Shown here: piece after piece, positions 43,453 to 53,810 of the stretch
How the letters are laid out: each line of letters opens with the position of its first letter
How positions within the stretch are numbered: position 1 is the stretch's first letter
Assembly: GCF_004125825.1 (NCBI RefSeq)
Contig: NZ_QQWI01000001.1
Span: 372,001 to 436,000, forward strand
Length of the DNA stretch: 64,000 nt
Direction of reading: 5' to 3'
DNA from: Fusibacter sp. A1
GTDB taxonomy: Bacteria; Bacillota; Clostridia; Peptostreptococcales; Acidaminobacteraceae
Position numbers and translations under genes: made by a program
Notes under the pieces: generated by a model
Told to the model about the DNA's origin: nothing
What the model saw: the letters and a program-made list of their open reading frames with translations, nothing else
The model's database searches: none

Positions 43453-45402
43453 CTACTTTTTGTTATACTTGCCCTTCGTGCTTTTACGATCGTTTGATTT
43501 AGACTGTTTCTTCAGCGCCTGCGCTGCTGCGCTCTTCTTCTTTTTAGGCGCTTCCTTTTCATTATACATGGCTCTGACTTCTCTTTTTACTTCTCTTTCA
43601 CTTTGCTGGGCTCTAGGCTTGATCAGACATTTTTGTCCGTTTCCGATCAAATCCGTCCTTCCAGCCTCCTGCAAGGCTCTTTCCACCCATTTATAGTTGT
43701 TGGGTCTGCTATACTGCAGCAGACATCTCTGCATCATTTTTTCTTCGAAGGTCTTTGGTACATAAACCTCTTCGCCGTTTCTTGGATCGATTCCCGTGTA
43801 ATACATCGTAGTCGAGATCGTTCCAGGAGTAGGATAGAAATCCTGAACCTGCTCGGGTTGATAGTTCGTGTCCCGCAGGTACTCAGCCAGTTTTATCGCC
43901 GACTTCAACGTACTTCCCGGATGCGAACTCATCAGGTAGGGTACTATATATTGCTCTTTTCCGACCCTTTGGGTTGTTTCATAGAACCTTTTGACAAAGT
44001 CGTCGTAGATCTTTCCGCCCGGTTTACCCATCTTTTGCAAAACTTCTGGCGCGATATGCTCCGGCGCGACTTTAAGCTGTCCGGACACGTGGTGCTCGCA
44101 AAGTTCTGTCATAAACTCGTCGTCAGGATCCGCCATCAGATAGTCGTATCTAAGCCCCGAACGCACAAAGACCCTTTTGATGCCGTCGAGGTCCCTAAGC
44201 TTTCGCAACAATTCAAGATAATCCTGATGGTCGATTTCCAGGTGCTTGCACGGCTTAGGGAACAGACAATCCTTGCCTCTGCATGTACCTACCTTCAACT
44301 GTTTTTTACAAGACATGTGCCTGAAGTTGGCAGTCGGTCCGCCGACATCGTGTATGTTGCCCTTGAACCCCTTTACATCCTTGAGCTTATTCGCTTCTTC
44401 GATGATGGACTCATGGGATCTTGTTTGGATGATCCTGCCTTGGTGGAAGGTCAACGCGCAGAAGGAACAGCTGCCGAAACAACCTCGTTCGCTGACAAGG
44501 CTGTACTGCACTTCCTGTATCGCGGGTATGCCGCCCATCTTCTCATAGATAGGATGAATTCTTCTCATAAAATTCAGATCGTACACTGCGTCCATTTCTT
44601 CCTGAGAAAGAACCATGGCAGGTGGATTCTGAACCAGAATCTTTCTTCCATGCGCCTGAATCAGAGTTTTACCCCTGATCGGATCCTGTTCTAGATACTG
44701 GTCTTTAAAGGCTTTTACATACTGATTTTTATCGGCCACGACCTCTTCATAGGAAGGTAGCTCGATCGCACCTAAGAGTGATGGCATTTCATCGGTGATA
44801 TAGCAGGTCCCGTGGACATGCTGGATATAATTGATCTCCATACCGGATGCCAGAAGCTCTGCGATTTCGACGATCGGTTTTTCACCCATGCCATAGATCA
44901 AGAGGTCCGCTTCCGAATCGACGAGAATCGATCTTCTCACAGCATCCTGCCAGTAGTCGTAGTGGGCGAACCTTCTTAGGCTCGCTTCTATTCCACCGAT
45001 GATGATCGGCATTTTCTTGTAGGCGCCCTTGATCAGGTTGCAGTACACAAGCGTCGCACGATCGGGACGCAGACCCATCTTCCCGCCTGGAGAGTAGGCA
45101 TCTGTGGTTCGTCTTTTTTTACTGACACTATAATGGTTGACCATTGAATCTATATTTCCGCCAGAAACCAAAAATGCGTATTTCGGGCGACCAAGCACCT
45201 TCACCGAATCCGGGTTCTTCCAGTCCGGCTGCGCGATGATGCCCACATTGAAACCGGCCCGCTCAAGCACTCTTGCGATGATCGCATGTCCGAACGAAGG
45301 GTGATCCACATACGCATCCGCAGATACGATAATGAAATCACACTGGCTCCAGCCGCGTTTTTCCATATCTTCCTTACTAATTGGTAAAAAGTCTTTTAAC
45401 AT
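43453..45402 (-). CDS. YgiQ-family radical SAM protein
   Basis: 649-residue protein of the UPF0313/YgiQ family. It has an N-terminal [23 protein letters not shown] domain, then the radical SAM cluster motif CFGSCSFC (about residue 308), with SERG just ahead. The C-terminal domain contains [17 protein letters not shown], followed by a lysine-rich tail. The reaction catalysed is not established for the family. The basic tail of about 40 residues is typical and may bind nucleic acid. It is monocistronic. Family identity is secure. Confidence 0.93.
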   Translation of the reverse strand: MLKDFLPISKEDMEKRGWSQCDFIIVSADAYVDHPSFGHAIIARVLERAGFNVGIIAQPDWKNPDSVKVLGRPKYAFLVSGGNIDSMVNHYSVSKKRRTTDAYSPGGKMGLRPDRATLVYCNLIKGAYKKMPIIIGGIEASLRRFAHYDYWQDAVRRSILVDSEADLLIYGMGEKPIVEIAELLASGMEINYIQHVHGTCYITDEMPSLLGAIELPSYEEVVADKNQYVKAFKDQYLEQDPIRGKTLIQAHGRKILVQNPPAMVLSQEEMDAVYDLNFMRRIHPIYEKMGGIPAIQEVQYSLVSERGCFGSCSFCALTFHQGRIIQTRSHESIIEEANKLKDVKGFKGNIHDVGGPTANFRHMSCKKQLKVGTCRGKDCLFPKPCKHLEIDHQDYLELLRKLRDLDGIKRVFVRSGLRYDYLMADPDDEFMTELCEHHVSGQLKVAPEHIAPEVLQKMGKPGGKIYDDFVKRFYETTQRVGKEQYIVPYLMSSHPGSTLKSAIKLAEYLRDTNYQPEQVQDFYPTPGTISTTMYYTGIDPRNGEEVYVPKTFEEKMMQRCLLQYSRPNNYKWVERALQEAGRTDLIGNGQKCLIKPRAQQSEREVKREVRAMYNEKEAPKKKKSAAAQALKKQSKSNDRKSTKGKYNKK

Positions 45403-45423
45403 TTTTACGCCTTTCCACTAAAA

Positions 45424-45458
45424 GGACTGTTCCATCAGTTTACCCGCTTGAACAGTCC
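45424..45458 (-). terminator. Terminator after the LacI-type gene
   Basis: Stem ggactgttc/gaacagtcc with a 17-base loop and TTTT on the minus strand; it closes the marR-giant-lacI gene set. Confidence 0.6.
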
Positions 45459-45476
45459 CTAAAATTTTTATCTACA

Positions 45477-46481
45477 TTAAATTCGTTTTGTACTGTCCCT
45501 TATTATAATTTCATATGGCATAATAATCAACTTATCTTTTGGTTCCTGACCATTAATTTTTTTTATGATCAAGCGAACCGCAATAGCACCAATGTCGTAG
45601 ATAGGATGTTTAATTGTCGTAATCTTTGGTCGATAGATCCTTGAGATCCTCGAATCATAGGATCCAGCCACAGAAATATCCTCGGGAACGCTTAGTCCGT
45701 TATCGACGATGGCGTTGATTGCACCGACAGCCATCTCATCGGACGCCGCGAAAATCGCAGAGGGCTTGTCGCCTTCCTTTATCAGAGAATCAACAATCTT
45801 ATAAGTCTCTTCAAGACTGAAGTAGCCTTCAAAGACCCTCGCAGGATTGAACTCGATCTTGTTCTCCTCAAGGGCGTTCCTATACCCTTTCACCTGATCC
45901 ACACCAAAGGACTCATGGTCGTCACCGGTTCTGATGAGAGCGATGTCCGTGTGCCCAAGCGTCACAAGATAATTCGTCATGTCATAGCACGCCTTGGCCT
46001 GGTCGATCGAAACCGAAAGCACATCAAGCTCCGAACCGTCCCTATTGATCATCACAATCGGCAGATTCAGCGCCTTGATGATATCCTTATGGATCTCGTT
46101 GATTTTTCTTGTGATGAAGATGATTCCTTCCACTTGCTTGGATTTGAAGAGTTCAAAGTATCTGATCTCCTGCTTCAGCTCGCCGTACGAATTACACAGA
46201 ATGATATCATAACCGTAGGTCTTGGCGATTTCCTCGACCGCATTCAGCAGTTCTCCTACAAAGGTGCTCGAAATGTCGGGAATCATGACTCCGATCAGTT
46301 TTGATTTTTTCATGACTAGGTTTCTAGCCACCGGATTCGGGCTGTACCCAAGTTCCTCAATCACTTCGAAAACTCTTTTTTTGATATCTTCCGACACGGG
46401 CTTAGACCCGTTGATTACACGCGATACGGTCGAAATCGACACATTCGCCTTCTTTGCTACATCTTTAATCGTTATTGACAT
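45477..46481 (-). CDS. LacI-family transcriptional regulator
   Basis: Regulator of 334 residues. The N-terminal LacI helix-turn-helix and hinge are clear (TIKDVAKKANVSISTVSRVIN, then NPVARNLVM). A periplasmic-binding-type effector domain follows, with LIGVMIPDISSTFVGEL and DISVAGSYDS. The sugar or other effector is unknown. Its ATG lies 12 bases after the stop of the 1785-residue signalling gene, behind a GGGGGAG box, so it is probably co-transcribed with it and with the MarR gene. A link to the giant protein is inference from gene order only; no sugar gene is adjacent. Confidence 0.94.
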   Translation of the reverse strand: MSITIKDVAKKANVSISTVSRVINGSKPVSEDIKKRVFEVIEELGYSPNPVARNLVMKKSKLIGVMIPDISSTFVGELLNAVEEIAKTYGYDIILCNSYGELKQEIRYFELFKSKQVEGIIFITRKINEIHKDIIKALNLPIVMINRDGSELDVLSVSIDQAKACYDMTNYLVTLGHTDIALIRTGDDHESFGVDQVKGYRNALEENKIEFNPARVFEGYFSLEETYKIVDSLIKEGDKPSAIFAASDEMAVGAINAIVDNGLSVPEDISVAGSYDSRISRIYRPKITTIKHPIYDIGAIAVRLIIKKINGQEPKDKLIIMPYEIIIRDSTKRI

Positions 46482-46493
46482 GTTTACTCCCCC

Positions 46494-49400
46494 TTATAAC
46501 AAAAGTGTGCCGATTACCCCTGATAGGTGTTTGACAAAGTTATAGTGCTTAAATTCGAACTCAAATTCTTTGATCGGTACCCTTACGACGATAACCCCTT
46601 GTTTTTTCGAATTTCTTACGATAGGGCATACGATATAGGATTTCCAATTTGGCATTCCCGTGAAGTTGTCGATGTCCTCGACATCGTTCCACTGGATGAA
46701 ATAGCCGTCTTCCTTCCCTTTTAATATATCCTTGAGCAAAGCATAATCAAAGGTATGGGCATTCGTCTTGTCGCTTAAGGCTCTTGAATGCTCAAATACT
46801 TTGATCGACCTGCCCGTTCCTGTGACAAGAGCCACATCGTGTCCTTCTGTGATATCTAAAATCACTTGTAGGGACTTGCTGATTTTCTCATCCACAGTCT
46901 GGTCTTCAGAGATCAGATCGATCACGTCGATCATCGATTTTATGATCCTGGCGTCATTCGACACATTTCCAGACAGTATTCCAGTAAGTTTATCATAACG
47001 CTTGTTGACTTCTCTTCTGGAGCCGTCGAAAAGGGTTGTCCTGTCCCTACCTGAGTTCTTAGAATCATACAGGGCCTGATCTGCTTTCTCGATCAACTCA
47101 TCTTCTGTATGTCCCATATCGGGATACGTCGAGATACCAAGGCTGATCGTCAGCGGATGGTTCTCTCCTAAAAGGTTTGCTTCCTTGACTTGCTTGCGTA
47201 TTTTCTCACTCACCGTATAGGCGTCCATCGATCCCGTTTTAGGCAGCAGAATGATGAATTCCTCTCCGCCATAACGACCTGCGAAATCACCGTGGCGAAT
47301 CGCATTCATGATGATCTGGCCGATATTGAAGAGTACCTCGTCACCCTTTCGATGCCCGTAAGTATCATTGACGGTTTTAAAGTGATCGATATCCGCCATG
47401 ATCACCGACAGCTCATAACCGAACTTTCTTGAATCGATGATCTGTTTGCTAAACTCCGTCTCGATATACTTTCTTAAAAAGACGCCAGTCAGCTTGTCGA
47501 CACTCGACTCCTTTTTTAGCTTAAAGTTGTCCAGCATCATATAGATCAGCGAATTCAGTTCCTTAACCGCCTCGAAGCTGGCTTCATTGATGTTGTTAAG
47601 CAAGGTGTGCGACGACAGGTATAGATAGCCTGAAATCTCGTGATACTCTGGTATGCGCTCATCGTACTTTCTTCGATGAGGGCCTTCGTCGTTGCCGCTG
47701 ACACTATAGATGGGCAGACAGATTACAGCGGTCTTGTCAAAAGTGTGTCTTTCGATAAGCAGCCGTTTTGAATTCTCAATCAATAGCCCGTCTTTGATCT
47801 CGTGCTGATGCCTGATGAACTGTTTGATATCTATCGCAGGTATGTTTTCATCAGAACTGAAAATTTCATCGACTTCACCATTGTCGTCCAGTAAAAAAAC
47901 GAATCCGGATTCCGACAAGGTCATTTGAGTCAGGTATCTGATGACTAAAACGATATTGTGCTGCTGGTCCCTTTCTAGAGCCGACAAGAGGTCGTTCATA
48001 TCGTTAAGTTTGATTCCGTATCTTTTTGAGTAGGCATCTTTGATGGAATGTCTGAATTTTTCATTCTCGAAGCTGCCGCTGATCCCTTCCAGATCGAAAT
48101 ACTCGTCAAGACTGCTGCTCTTACTCGCACTTTCATACTTAGGGCTGATGGCAAGCTTGTCTTTGAGGATCTGGATCTGATGGTAGAGCTTCATTCTTAA
48201 GGGGTCTTTAAGCACATAGGAATCCCTTAGTTTTTTTGGAACGCTCATCGTTTGGTCATGGACGATTCCTAGGGCTTCTAGGTAATAAAGGAGTGCTTTA
48301 TAATAGTCTCCGCTCTCATAGTATCCGCTTCCCATGATGAAATAGATCAGCCATCTGTTTTCAAGATTGATATCCTTTTCATACCGTCTGAGGATATCCT
48401 CATACCTTGAAACATGCGACCCCTCTTCAAGGGCGGTCACCACGAGCATCCGCTTAAGTAGCATGGACTGTGTTTCATTTCCTTGAGGAATTCCGTAATA
48501 GTAATCCATAATCCGCCTTAGCTCCGTACCGCAACCAAAGCATATGATATCCAGACTCAAGTCCAAGAGCATATCCTTGACATAGAGTTCCTCTATCGGA
48601 TGTACCGCATTCTTTATGAGTCCTTCGATATGATTGTAATCGATCTGACAAAGTTCGCGTCGGCCGCTAAAAACATGGTCGATGACAAACTGTAGCAGAC
48701 GGTGCTTATACCTTGATATCTGATCGATATAGCCTATCTCGGGATCGTTGAGCTTATCCATAAAGGAACTTGCGAGTTCAAATTCGCGCATTCTCAGATA
48801 GAACATCGCCGAAGCATAGAAGTACTGGTCGACTCCGATGAACTTGATCATGTCCTCATACTTCTCATACAGCTTTTCAAACCGTTCCATATAACGATGG
48901 GCTTCGCTATAATGCTTGAGAGACAAATGCGCCTCAAAGAGGTTCATCGTTCCTATGATGATGCCGTCCATATTTTCGGTTTCTTCAGAAATCTGCTCGG
49001 CTTCCAGGTAATAGGCGATCGCCTGTTTTATGTTTCCGTCAAGCATGGCGATCTCGCCAAGATTGTTAAGGTAGGTGCTTCGGCCCTCGATCACATTGTT
49101 CTTCACCATGATGTCGAGCGCTTGCTGGAAGTATTCGCGTCCCTTTTCCACATCTCCAAGCACGTTGAGGGCGATGACGCCTAAGTTGTTGTATGACCTT
49201 GACAGCTCAATCTTGTTTCCTGCCTTATCCAAGTAGTTGCTTGCAGATAAAAAGCATTTGAATGCGAGATCGTATTCTTCCATGCGATTGGCAAAGATGC
49301 CCTTGTTGTTCAAATAACGACCGATATAGTAGTCATTCTTAAGTTCTTCACATAGCGACAGGTTCTCAGAAACGATTTGCCTAGCCTCTTCGTTCTTACC

Positions 49401-51851
49401 CACCGCCAAAAAGTATCTGAATTTATGTAGCCCCAGCTCCAGCAGTCCGATATCATAGCCTATTCCTGATGCAAGGTCGCTTATCTCATCGAACAAGGTC
49501 TCGATTGCAAGAAACATCTTTCGATTTACCATGATCTCAGACAGCTTGATCAGCGCGTCAATTTTGACGATCGTCATATGATAATCGTCAGCAAGCACAA
49601 CCAGCTGCTGATAGAGGTCATAGGCCTCTTTGCTTTCGCCGATCTGATAGTGAATGTCCGCGATCGACTTGAGGGTCTTCGCTCTCCACTCGGGAGCTTC
49701 GACTTCTACAAAAAAGTCAAGCGCCTGATGATAATAGGACATCGCCTGTTTGAACAGCGACAGACTTGTCATCTTATCACCGAGCTGTACGGCATATTCA
49801 ATCGCTTTTAGCGTCTGATTTGAATTTGCAAGGTGGTTGATGAGTTCCTCTCCGTTTGTTCCCTCTTTTAAAAAGAGAACCTCCACCGCATCCGCCGCGT
49901 TCCTGTGATATTCAAGACGTCTTACATCGGATATTTTAAAATAGACCATTCTAAGCAAGTTGCGGTTGTAGTAGTCATAGGTGTAACCCCAATCCGAATA
50001 CTTGATCTGAATGATTTTAAGCTCGATCAGCTGGGATACCTTGGCATCGAACGCTCCACCACTGACTCCCGCGACATCCATGATCTGCTCTCTTGGCATG
50101 GGTTTGCCGAACACGGACAAGGCTTCAAGGATTCTTATGCTTTCCTCGTCAAAGGTGGACAAACTCCTTAGCGTCGCTTCATCCAGACTTTGCGGCAACT
50201 CGATGGCGTTGAACTCGTTATCTGTGACATGCCATTTACGGTCCTCGCCTATGTAGATGAAGTCGTTCATAAACATGTGTTTGACGACTTCTTCAATATA
50301 CCTTGGATTACCGGATGCTTCAGAAACGATCAGCGATGCCAGATTTACCGGTTTGCGCTCGATTAATAGAATCTCCTTGAGGTATTCCGCCGCCTGATCG
50401 ATTGAAAACCCGTCCATCACAAGTTCCTGGTATTCCGAACTGTCCTGAATCGTTTTGTAGGCAGCGGCAACACCCGCAGGCAATTCCTGATAAGAACAGA
50501 TCATATAAAGGGGCGTGCTCTCATTGAGCTTCAAGAGCGACTCTAAAATCATAAGTTCGTTGATGTCCAGCATGTCCACATTGTCGAGGATGATGACCAT
50601 CCCGCCGATCGCAGCCATGTCAAGAATGAAGCTTACCAGTCGGTTGTTTAGTTTTAGACGTTCTCTTTCTTCCTTAAGTGAATCAGAAGGTTGCACCTTC
50701 CAAATTTCAATCATTTCTGGAATCAGCTTGACAAGCTCCTGCCCGTACTTATCGATAAGCGTTTTTGGAACATCCTGATTTCGAATGATTTCATAAACGA
50801 TCTGCGTGAACACCTTGTGCTCACCCCGCAGATTCTTATCGACATCGATAGCAATCAACGCTCTGCCAAGCATCCTCTGCTCATAGGTGATCTCACGCAG
50901 GAACCTGCTTTTTCCTATTCCCGATGGACCGATGATAAACGCGCCCGCTTGCCCTTTCATGTTATCCACACGATGGGAGATCTGCTGCTTGATCAGCATG
51001 AGTTCCTTACTGCGCCCTATCAATTTAGAGTTGAAGTTAAGCCGTTCGTAATAGGTCTTATCCTTAAAAGGATACACTATCACCTTCGACTTCACTAGTT
51101 TTTCAATAAGTTCATCGATATCCTGGAGCCGATTGGCCGGCTCTACGGACAGTCCATGACTGATCGCTTCTACCAGTTCGTCGTAGTATTGCTGCTCGTC
51201 CTTGTGGTCATCCATTTCTTTAATCGCGCCTAGGATATCGTCATATAGCACACACAAGCAGTAAATGTCAGAATATCGCCCTTTTTCAGTTCCTTTGATT
51301 ATCTCTGGAGCAAGTACTCTTCTCACATTCGAGTCATTCACATGCGCTTGATCCAAATAGCCGTAAAGGCTTGGAAGATCCCTTAACTTTACTTTTAAAC
51401 CGTCCTTTTTGTCCCTGATGATCAAAAAATTGTCAGGGGTTAGAAAGGAGTAGACTTCCCCTCTAAAATGTAAAAATTGCACCGCATATAACACTTGAGT
51501 CAGTATGCCTCTTTTTTCGGCAACCGTTAAGTGTTCGTAGGGTACAAGTTCTGTTTTCTTATAATGTTCAAGCACATAAAAATATTCATTGTCTTCGGTT
51601 ACTTTGTTGTCTTTGGATACAACGGTGTCAAATCTCAAGGCTGATAGGAGATGTTCGTGTTCGATCGCGGCAAGGCGGATAAATTCTTTGCTATAATACT
51701 GATAAAGCTCATTGGAGTGATGATTCTTACCGAGTATTTTTATAAGCAGTTTCTTTTTTTGCCTTGTGAGATCGATTGCGGAGTAGTACTTACCATAGTG
51801 ATCTTCCGCTTCTTCATTTAATAATTGATACCGCCGATTGATGACCGTCAT
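46494..51851 (-). CDS. Giant pseudokinase-ATPase-TPR-GAF-GGDEF-GAF signalling protein
   Basis: 1785-residue cytosolic protein. (1) Ser/Thr-kinase-like region, about 1-265: the VAIK-type lysine is Lys38 and APE is at 181-183, but the glycine loop is lost, HRDLKPEN reads YSFLTPDN (catalytic Asp replaced by Phe136), and DFG reads DLP. It should be a pseudokinase. (2) An AAA_16/STAND-type ATPase with Walker A GPSGIGKS near 307 and Walker B IILDNVD near 418. (3) TPR repeats, roughly 690-1200. (4) A GAF-like region, about 1290-1420. (5) A GGDEF domain, GGEEF near 1527, with an RHGD inhibitory site 5 residues earlier, so cyclic-di-GMP synthesis with product feedback is likely. (6) A second GAF-like region, about 1640-1785. 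It lies between MarR and LacI genes with 15- and 12-base gaps. Start follows AAGGAG. Inputs unknown. Confidence 0.9.
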   Translation of the reverse strand: MTVINRRYQLLNEEAEDHYGKYYSAIDLTRQKKKLLIKILGKNHHSNELYQYYSKEFIRLAAIEHEHLLSALRFDTVVSKDNKVTEDNEYFYVLEHYKKTELVPYEHLTVAEKRGILTQVLYAVQFLHFRGEVYSFLTPDNFLIIRDKKDGLKVKLRDLPSLYGYLDQAHVNDSNVRRVLAPEIIKGTEKGRYSDIYCLCVLYDDILGAIKEMDDHKDEQQYYDELVEAISHGLSVEPANRLQDIDELIEKLVKSKVIVYPFKDKTYYERLNFNSKLIGRSKELMLIKQQISHRVDNMKGQAGAFIIGPSGIGKSRFLREITYEQRMLGRALIAIDVDKNLRGEHKVFTQIVYEIIRNQDVPKTLIDKYGQELVKLIPEMIEIWKVQPSDSLKEERERLKLNNRLVSFILDMAAIGGMVIILDNVDMLDINELMILESLLKLNESTPLYMICSYQELPAGVAAAYKTIQDSSEYQELVMDGFSIDQAAEYLKEILLIERKPVNLASLIVSEASGNPRYIEEVVKHMFMNDFIYIGEDRKWHVTDNEFNAIELPQSLDEATLRSLSTFDEESIRILEALSVFGKPMPREQIMDVAGVSGGAFDAKVSQLIELKIIQIKYSDWGYTYDYYNRNLLRMVYFKISDVRRLEYHRNAADAVEVLFLKEGTNGEELINHLANSNQTLKAIEYAVQLGDKMTSLSLFKQAMSYYHQALDFFVEVEAPEWRAKTLKSIADIHYQIGESKEAYDLYQQLVVLADDYHMTIVKIDALIKLSEIMVNRKMFLAIETLFDEISDLASGIGYDIGLLELGLHKFRYFLAVGKNEEARQIVSENLSLCEELKNDYYIGRYLNNKGIFANRMEEYDLAFKCFLSASNYLDKAGNKIELSRSYNNLGVIALNVLGDVEKGREYFQQALDIMVKNNVIEGRSTYLNNLGEIAMLDGNIKQAIAYYLEAEQISEETENMDGIIIGTMNLFEAHLSLKHYSEAHRYMERFEKLYEKYEDMIKFIGVDQYFYASAMFYLRMREFELASSFMDKLNDPEIGYIDQISRYKHRLLQFVIDHVFSGRRELCQIDYNHIEGLIKNAVHPIEELYVKDMLLDLSLDIICFGCGTELRRIMDYYYGIPQGNETQSMLLKRMLVVTALEEGSHVSRYEDILRRYEKDINLENRWLIYFIMGSGYYESGDYYKALLYYLEALGIVHDQTMSVPKKLRDSYVLKDPLRMKLYHQIQILKDKLAISPKYESASKSSSLDEYFDLEGISGSFENEKFRHSIKDAYSKRYGIKLNDMNDLLSALERDQQHNIVLVIRYLTQMTLSESGFVFLLDDNGEVDEIFSSDENIPAIDIKQFIRHQHEIKDGLLIENSKRLLIERHTFDKTAVICLPIYSVSGNDEGPHRRKYDERIPEYHEISGYLYLSSHTLLNNINEASFEAVKELNSLIYMMLDNFKLKKESSVDKLTGVFLRKYIETEFSKQIIDSRKFGYELSVIMADIDHFKTVNDTYGHRKGDEVLFNIGQIIMNAIRHGDFAGRYGGEEFIILLPKTGSMDAYTVSEKIRKQVKEANLLGENHPLTISLGISTYPDMGHTEDELIEKADQALYDSKNSGRDRTTLFDGSRREVNKRYDKLTGILSGNVSNDARIIKSMIDVIDLISEDQTVDEKISKSLQVILDITEGHDVALVTGTGRSIKVFEHSRALSDKTNAHTFDYALLKDILKGKEDGYFIQWNDVEDIDNFTGMPNWKSYIVCPIVRNSKKQGVIVVRVPIKEFEFEFKHYNFVKHLSGVIGTLLL

Positions 51852-51866
51852 AAACTCAGCTCCTTG

Positions 51867-52301
51867 TTAGATTACCAACAATTCGTTCAATATCGCTATA
51901 CTTTTGGCTAACGACTCACGTTCTTCTTCATTTAGTTTTTTTAAGTTGTCGGTAATATACTTCCTACGATGGTGAAGCACTTGCTCAATCAGGTCATTTC
52001 CCTTTTCAAGCACCTTCACACGGTAGACACGTTTGTCTTTTTCATCCTTATATCGTTTAACCAGCTGCGATTTTTCCATTCGATCGAGTAAATCCGTGAT
52101 GGTGGAACAGGCCAGATACATTTTTGAGCTCAACTCACCAAGAGTCATTTCACCATCAAACACCAAATACAGCAGCGCGTTAAACTGAGGTGTCGTTATA
52201 TCGAACTCCGAAAGAATTTCACGCCCTTTGTTTTTAACCTTGACGCAGATAGAGCGCAGGTCTTTTTCCACATCTACAATCAGATCATCGTATTGATTCA
52301 T
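51867..52301 (-). CDS. MarR-family transcriptional regulator
   Basis: Winged-helix regulator of 144 residues. The recognition region is LGELSSKMYLACSTITDLLDRMEKSQLVKRYKDEKDKRVYRV, the MarR helix and wing. The ATG at 52301 follows GAGGAG at 6 bases. It is the first of three closely spaced genes (MarR, giant signalling protein, LacI type). A 10-bp palindrome AAGTTAACTT lies at 52328-52337, between its TATAAT (52346-52351 on the minus strand) and the start, a likely operator for autoregulation. The ligand is unknown. Confidence 0.92.
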   Translation of the reverse strand: MNQYDDLIVDVEKDLRSICVKVKNKGREILSEFDITTPQFNALLYLVFDGEMTLGELSSKMYLACSTITDLLDRMEKSQLVKRYKDEKDKRVYRVKVLEKGNDLIEQVLHHRRKYITDNLKKLNEEERESLAKSIAILNELLVI

Positions 52302-52663
52302 TTTTTTCTCCTCGTGATGGCAATACAAGTTAACTTTCCTTCATAATTATAACGTATTTTAGTGTACTTTTGTAGAAGTTTTCCCGTTTTTCCTCAATAA
52401 TCAACGCATTTTTCCTGATTAATTTCTACTTATCGAATTTTCTGACAATACCGGCGCATGAGTTGAACCAGTATGTGCTGAATATGCGTCCCCTTCACAA
52501 ATAACCGAATCATGGGCAAAGTAAAGCGGATTAAAAGTGGATAACAAAAAATAAGTTAGTAGACCTATACACAACATCTCGTACCCCCCATTAAACTGGT
52601 ATTTATGGCCTACAAGATGATGGGATTTGATACCACTTTCAAAATAGTGCGAGAATATAATTG
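52302..52663. other. Divergent intergenic region, marR / M23 peptidase
   Basis: About 435 bases between divergent genes. The left part holds the marR promoter (-10 at 52346-52351) and the AAGTTAACTT palindrome, and the right edge the M23 promoter. The middle 250 bases show a weak inverted repeat (tggtat / ataccac, roughly 52598-52636) but no gene, RNA family or repeat that I can recognise. Confidence 0.5.
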
Positions 52664-52692
52664 TTGAATTCGTAACACAAATTTAATATACT
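52664..52692 (+). promoter_or_regulatory. Promoter of the M23 peptidase-bactofilin operon
   Basis: TTGAAT, 17 bases, TATACT; the predicted start is near 52699, about 40 bases before the coding start. Confidence 0.75.
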
Positions 52693-52736
52693 GTAAACTA
52701 GGCTAGTAAAATATCCTGCTTATATTATTCACAATC

Positions 52737-53795
52737 GTGTTTAACATAGATCTCACAGAGGAGAGAAATCCTGAAAAAGAGCGAGAGTTTCGGGTGAAAG
52801 AGGAGCAAGTGAACTATTTCAAATTGATCAGAGATCGTCTGAACAAGAAAGTGACGATTATGATCATACCTACCGCAGAAGGTGAAATAAAGCAAGTAAG
52901 ATTGCTTAAATCCCTAATGGTCGCAGCCGTATTCCTTATGGTATCGATTGGTCTATTCTTGACGACTTCCAGCGTTTTACTACTGAGAAATAATCAGACC
53001 CTAGCCAATGAAAACACAGATTATAGTGATGCGATCGTCTACAAGGACGACGCGATCGCCGCACTTTCCGGCATCACCTCACAGCAAGAGACAGAGATTT
53101 CGCAGTTGTCACATCAGGTCACCGTTTCTGCGGACTATTTCAATAATAAGCTAAAAGAAATCGCTGTGCTTGAGGGTGAACTGAATCAACTGATCGGCAT
53201 GTTCAACCAGCGTACCGACTTGGAAGTAAAAACACCAGTCAGCCGTTCTGGCAACTTTTCTAACGATGTGACACAGGAAGTTTCCGTTTTGGATGACCTG
53301 TCGAACTGGGAGGGCGAAGATGTCCTATCCGATCAGATCGCTGAACAGATCAGCGCCTATTCAGCACTTGCAGGCGAGCTTGAAAACACACTGGATTTCT
53401 TAGATGCAAAACCTACTTTGATGCCTGTAAATGGCATTATCACCTCTAAGTTCGGAAACAGGCGCGATCCCATCACTAGAAGGATCGCATTCCACAAGGG
53501 TATCGACATCGCAAACAGCACGGGAACCTCGATACACGCCGCTGGCTCTGGTGTCGTGACCTTCGCAGGCTGGAGCGGAACTTACGGTAGAGTGATCGTC
53601 ATTTCACACGGATACGGTTACGAGTCGGTCTATGCCCACAATAGCAAGATTTCAGTAAAAGTCGGCGATCAGGTCACAAAAGGTGATGTCATCGGCAAAG
53701 TCGGTTCCTCAGGAAAAAGCACAGGACCACATACGCATTTCGAAGTTCATTTCGAAGGCGTTCAAATAGATCCATTGACAGTACTCAATAAGTAA
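52737..53795 (+). CDS. M23 (LytM-type) peptidoglycan endopeptidase
   Basis: Membrane-anchored wall hydrolase or regulator of 352 residues. A charged cytosolic segment is followed by one membrane helix (about 60-82), a coiled-coil stalk (about 95-150) and a C-terminal M23 domain. The domain has the zinc ligands of HKGID near residue 253 and HTH at 332-334, so it should be active. The GTG at 52737 has no ribosome binding site; GTG at 52809 lies 3 bases after AGAGGAG and could be the true start. The bactofilin gene follows after 15 bases, the common M23-bactofilin pairing in which the scaffold localises wall remodelling. Confidence 0.9.
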   Translation: MFNIDLTEERNPEKEREFRVKEEQVNYFKLIRDRLNKKVTIMIIPTAEGEIKQVRLLKSLMVAAVFLMVSIGLFLTTSSVLLLRNNQTLANENTDYSDAIVYKDDAIAALSGITSQQETEISQLSHQVTVSADYFNNKLKEIAVLEGELNQLIGMFNQRTDLEVKTPVSRSGNFSNDVTQEVSVLDDLSNWEGEDVLSDQIAEQISAYSALAGELENTLDFLDAKPTLMPVNGIITSKFGNRRDPITRRIAFHKGIDIANSTGTSIHAAGSGVVTFAGWSGTYGRVIVISHGYGYESVYAHNSKISVKVGDQVTKGDVIGKVGSSGKSTGPHTHFEVHFEGVQIDPLTVLNK

Positions 53796-53810
53796 ATCAG
53801 GAGGAATTAC

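Noticed and set aside
43603..44694. Long 363-codon plus-strand frame
   Set aside because: It is wholly antisense to the well-supported YgiQ gene and has no recognisable domains; a shadow frame.
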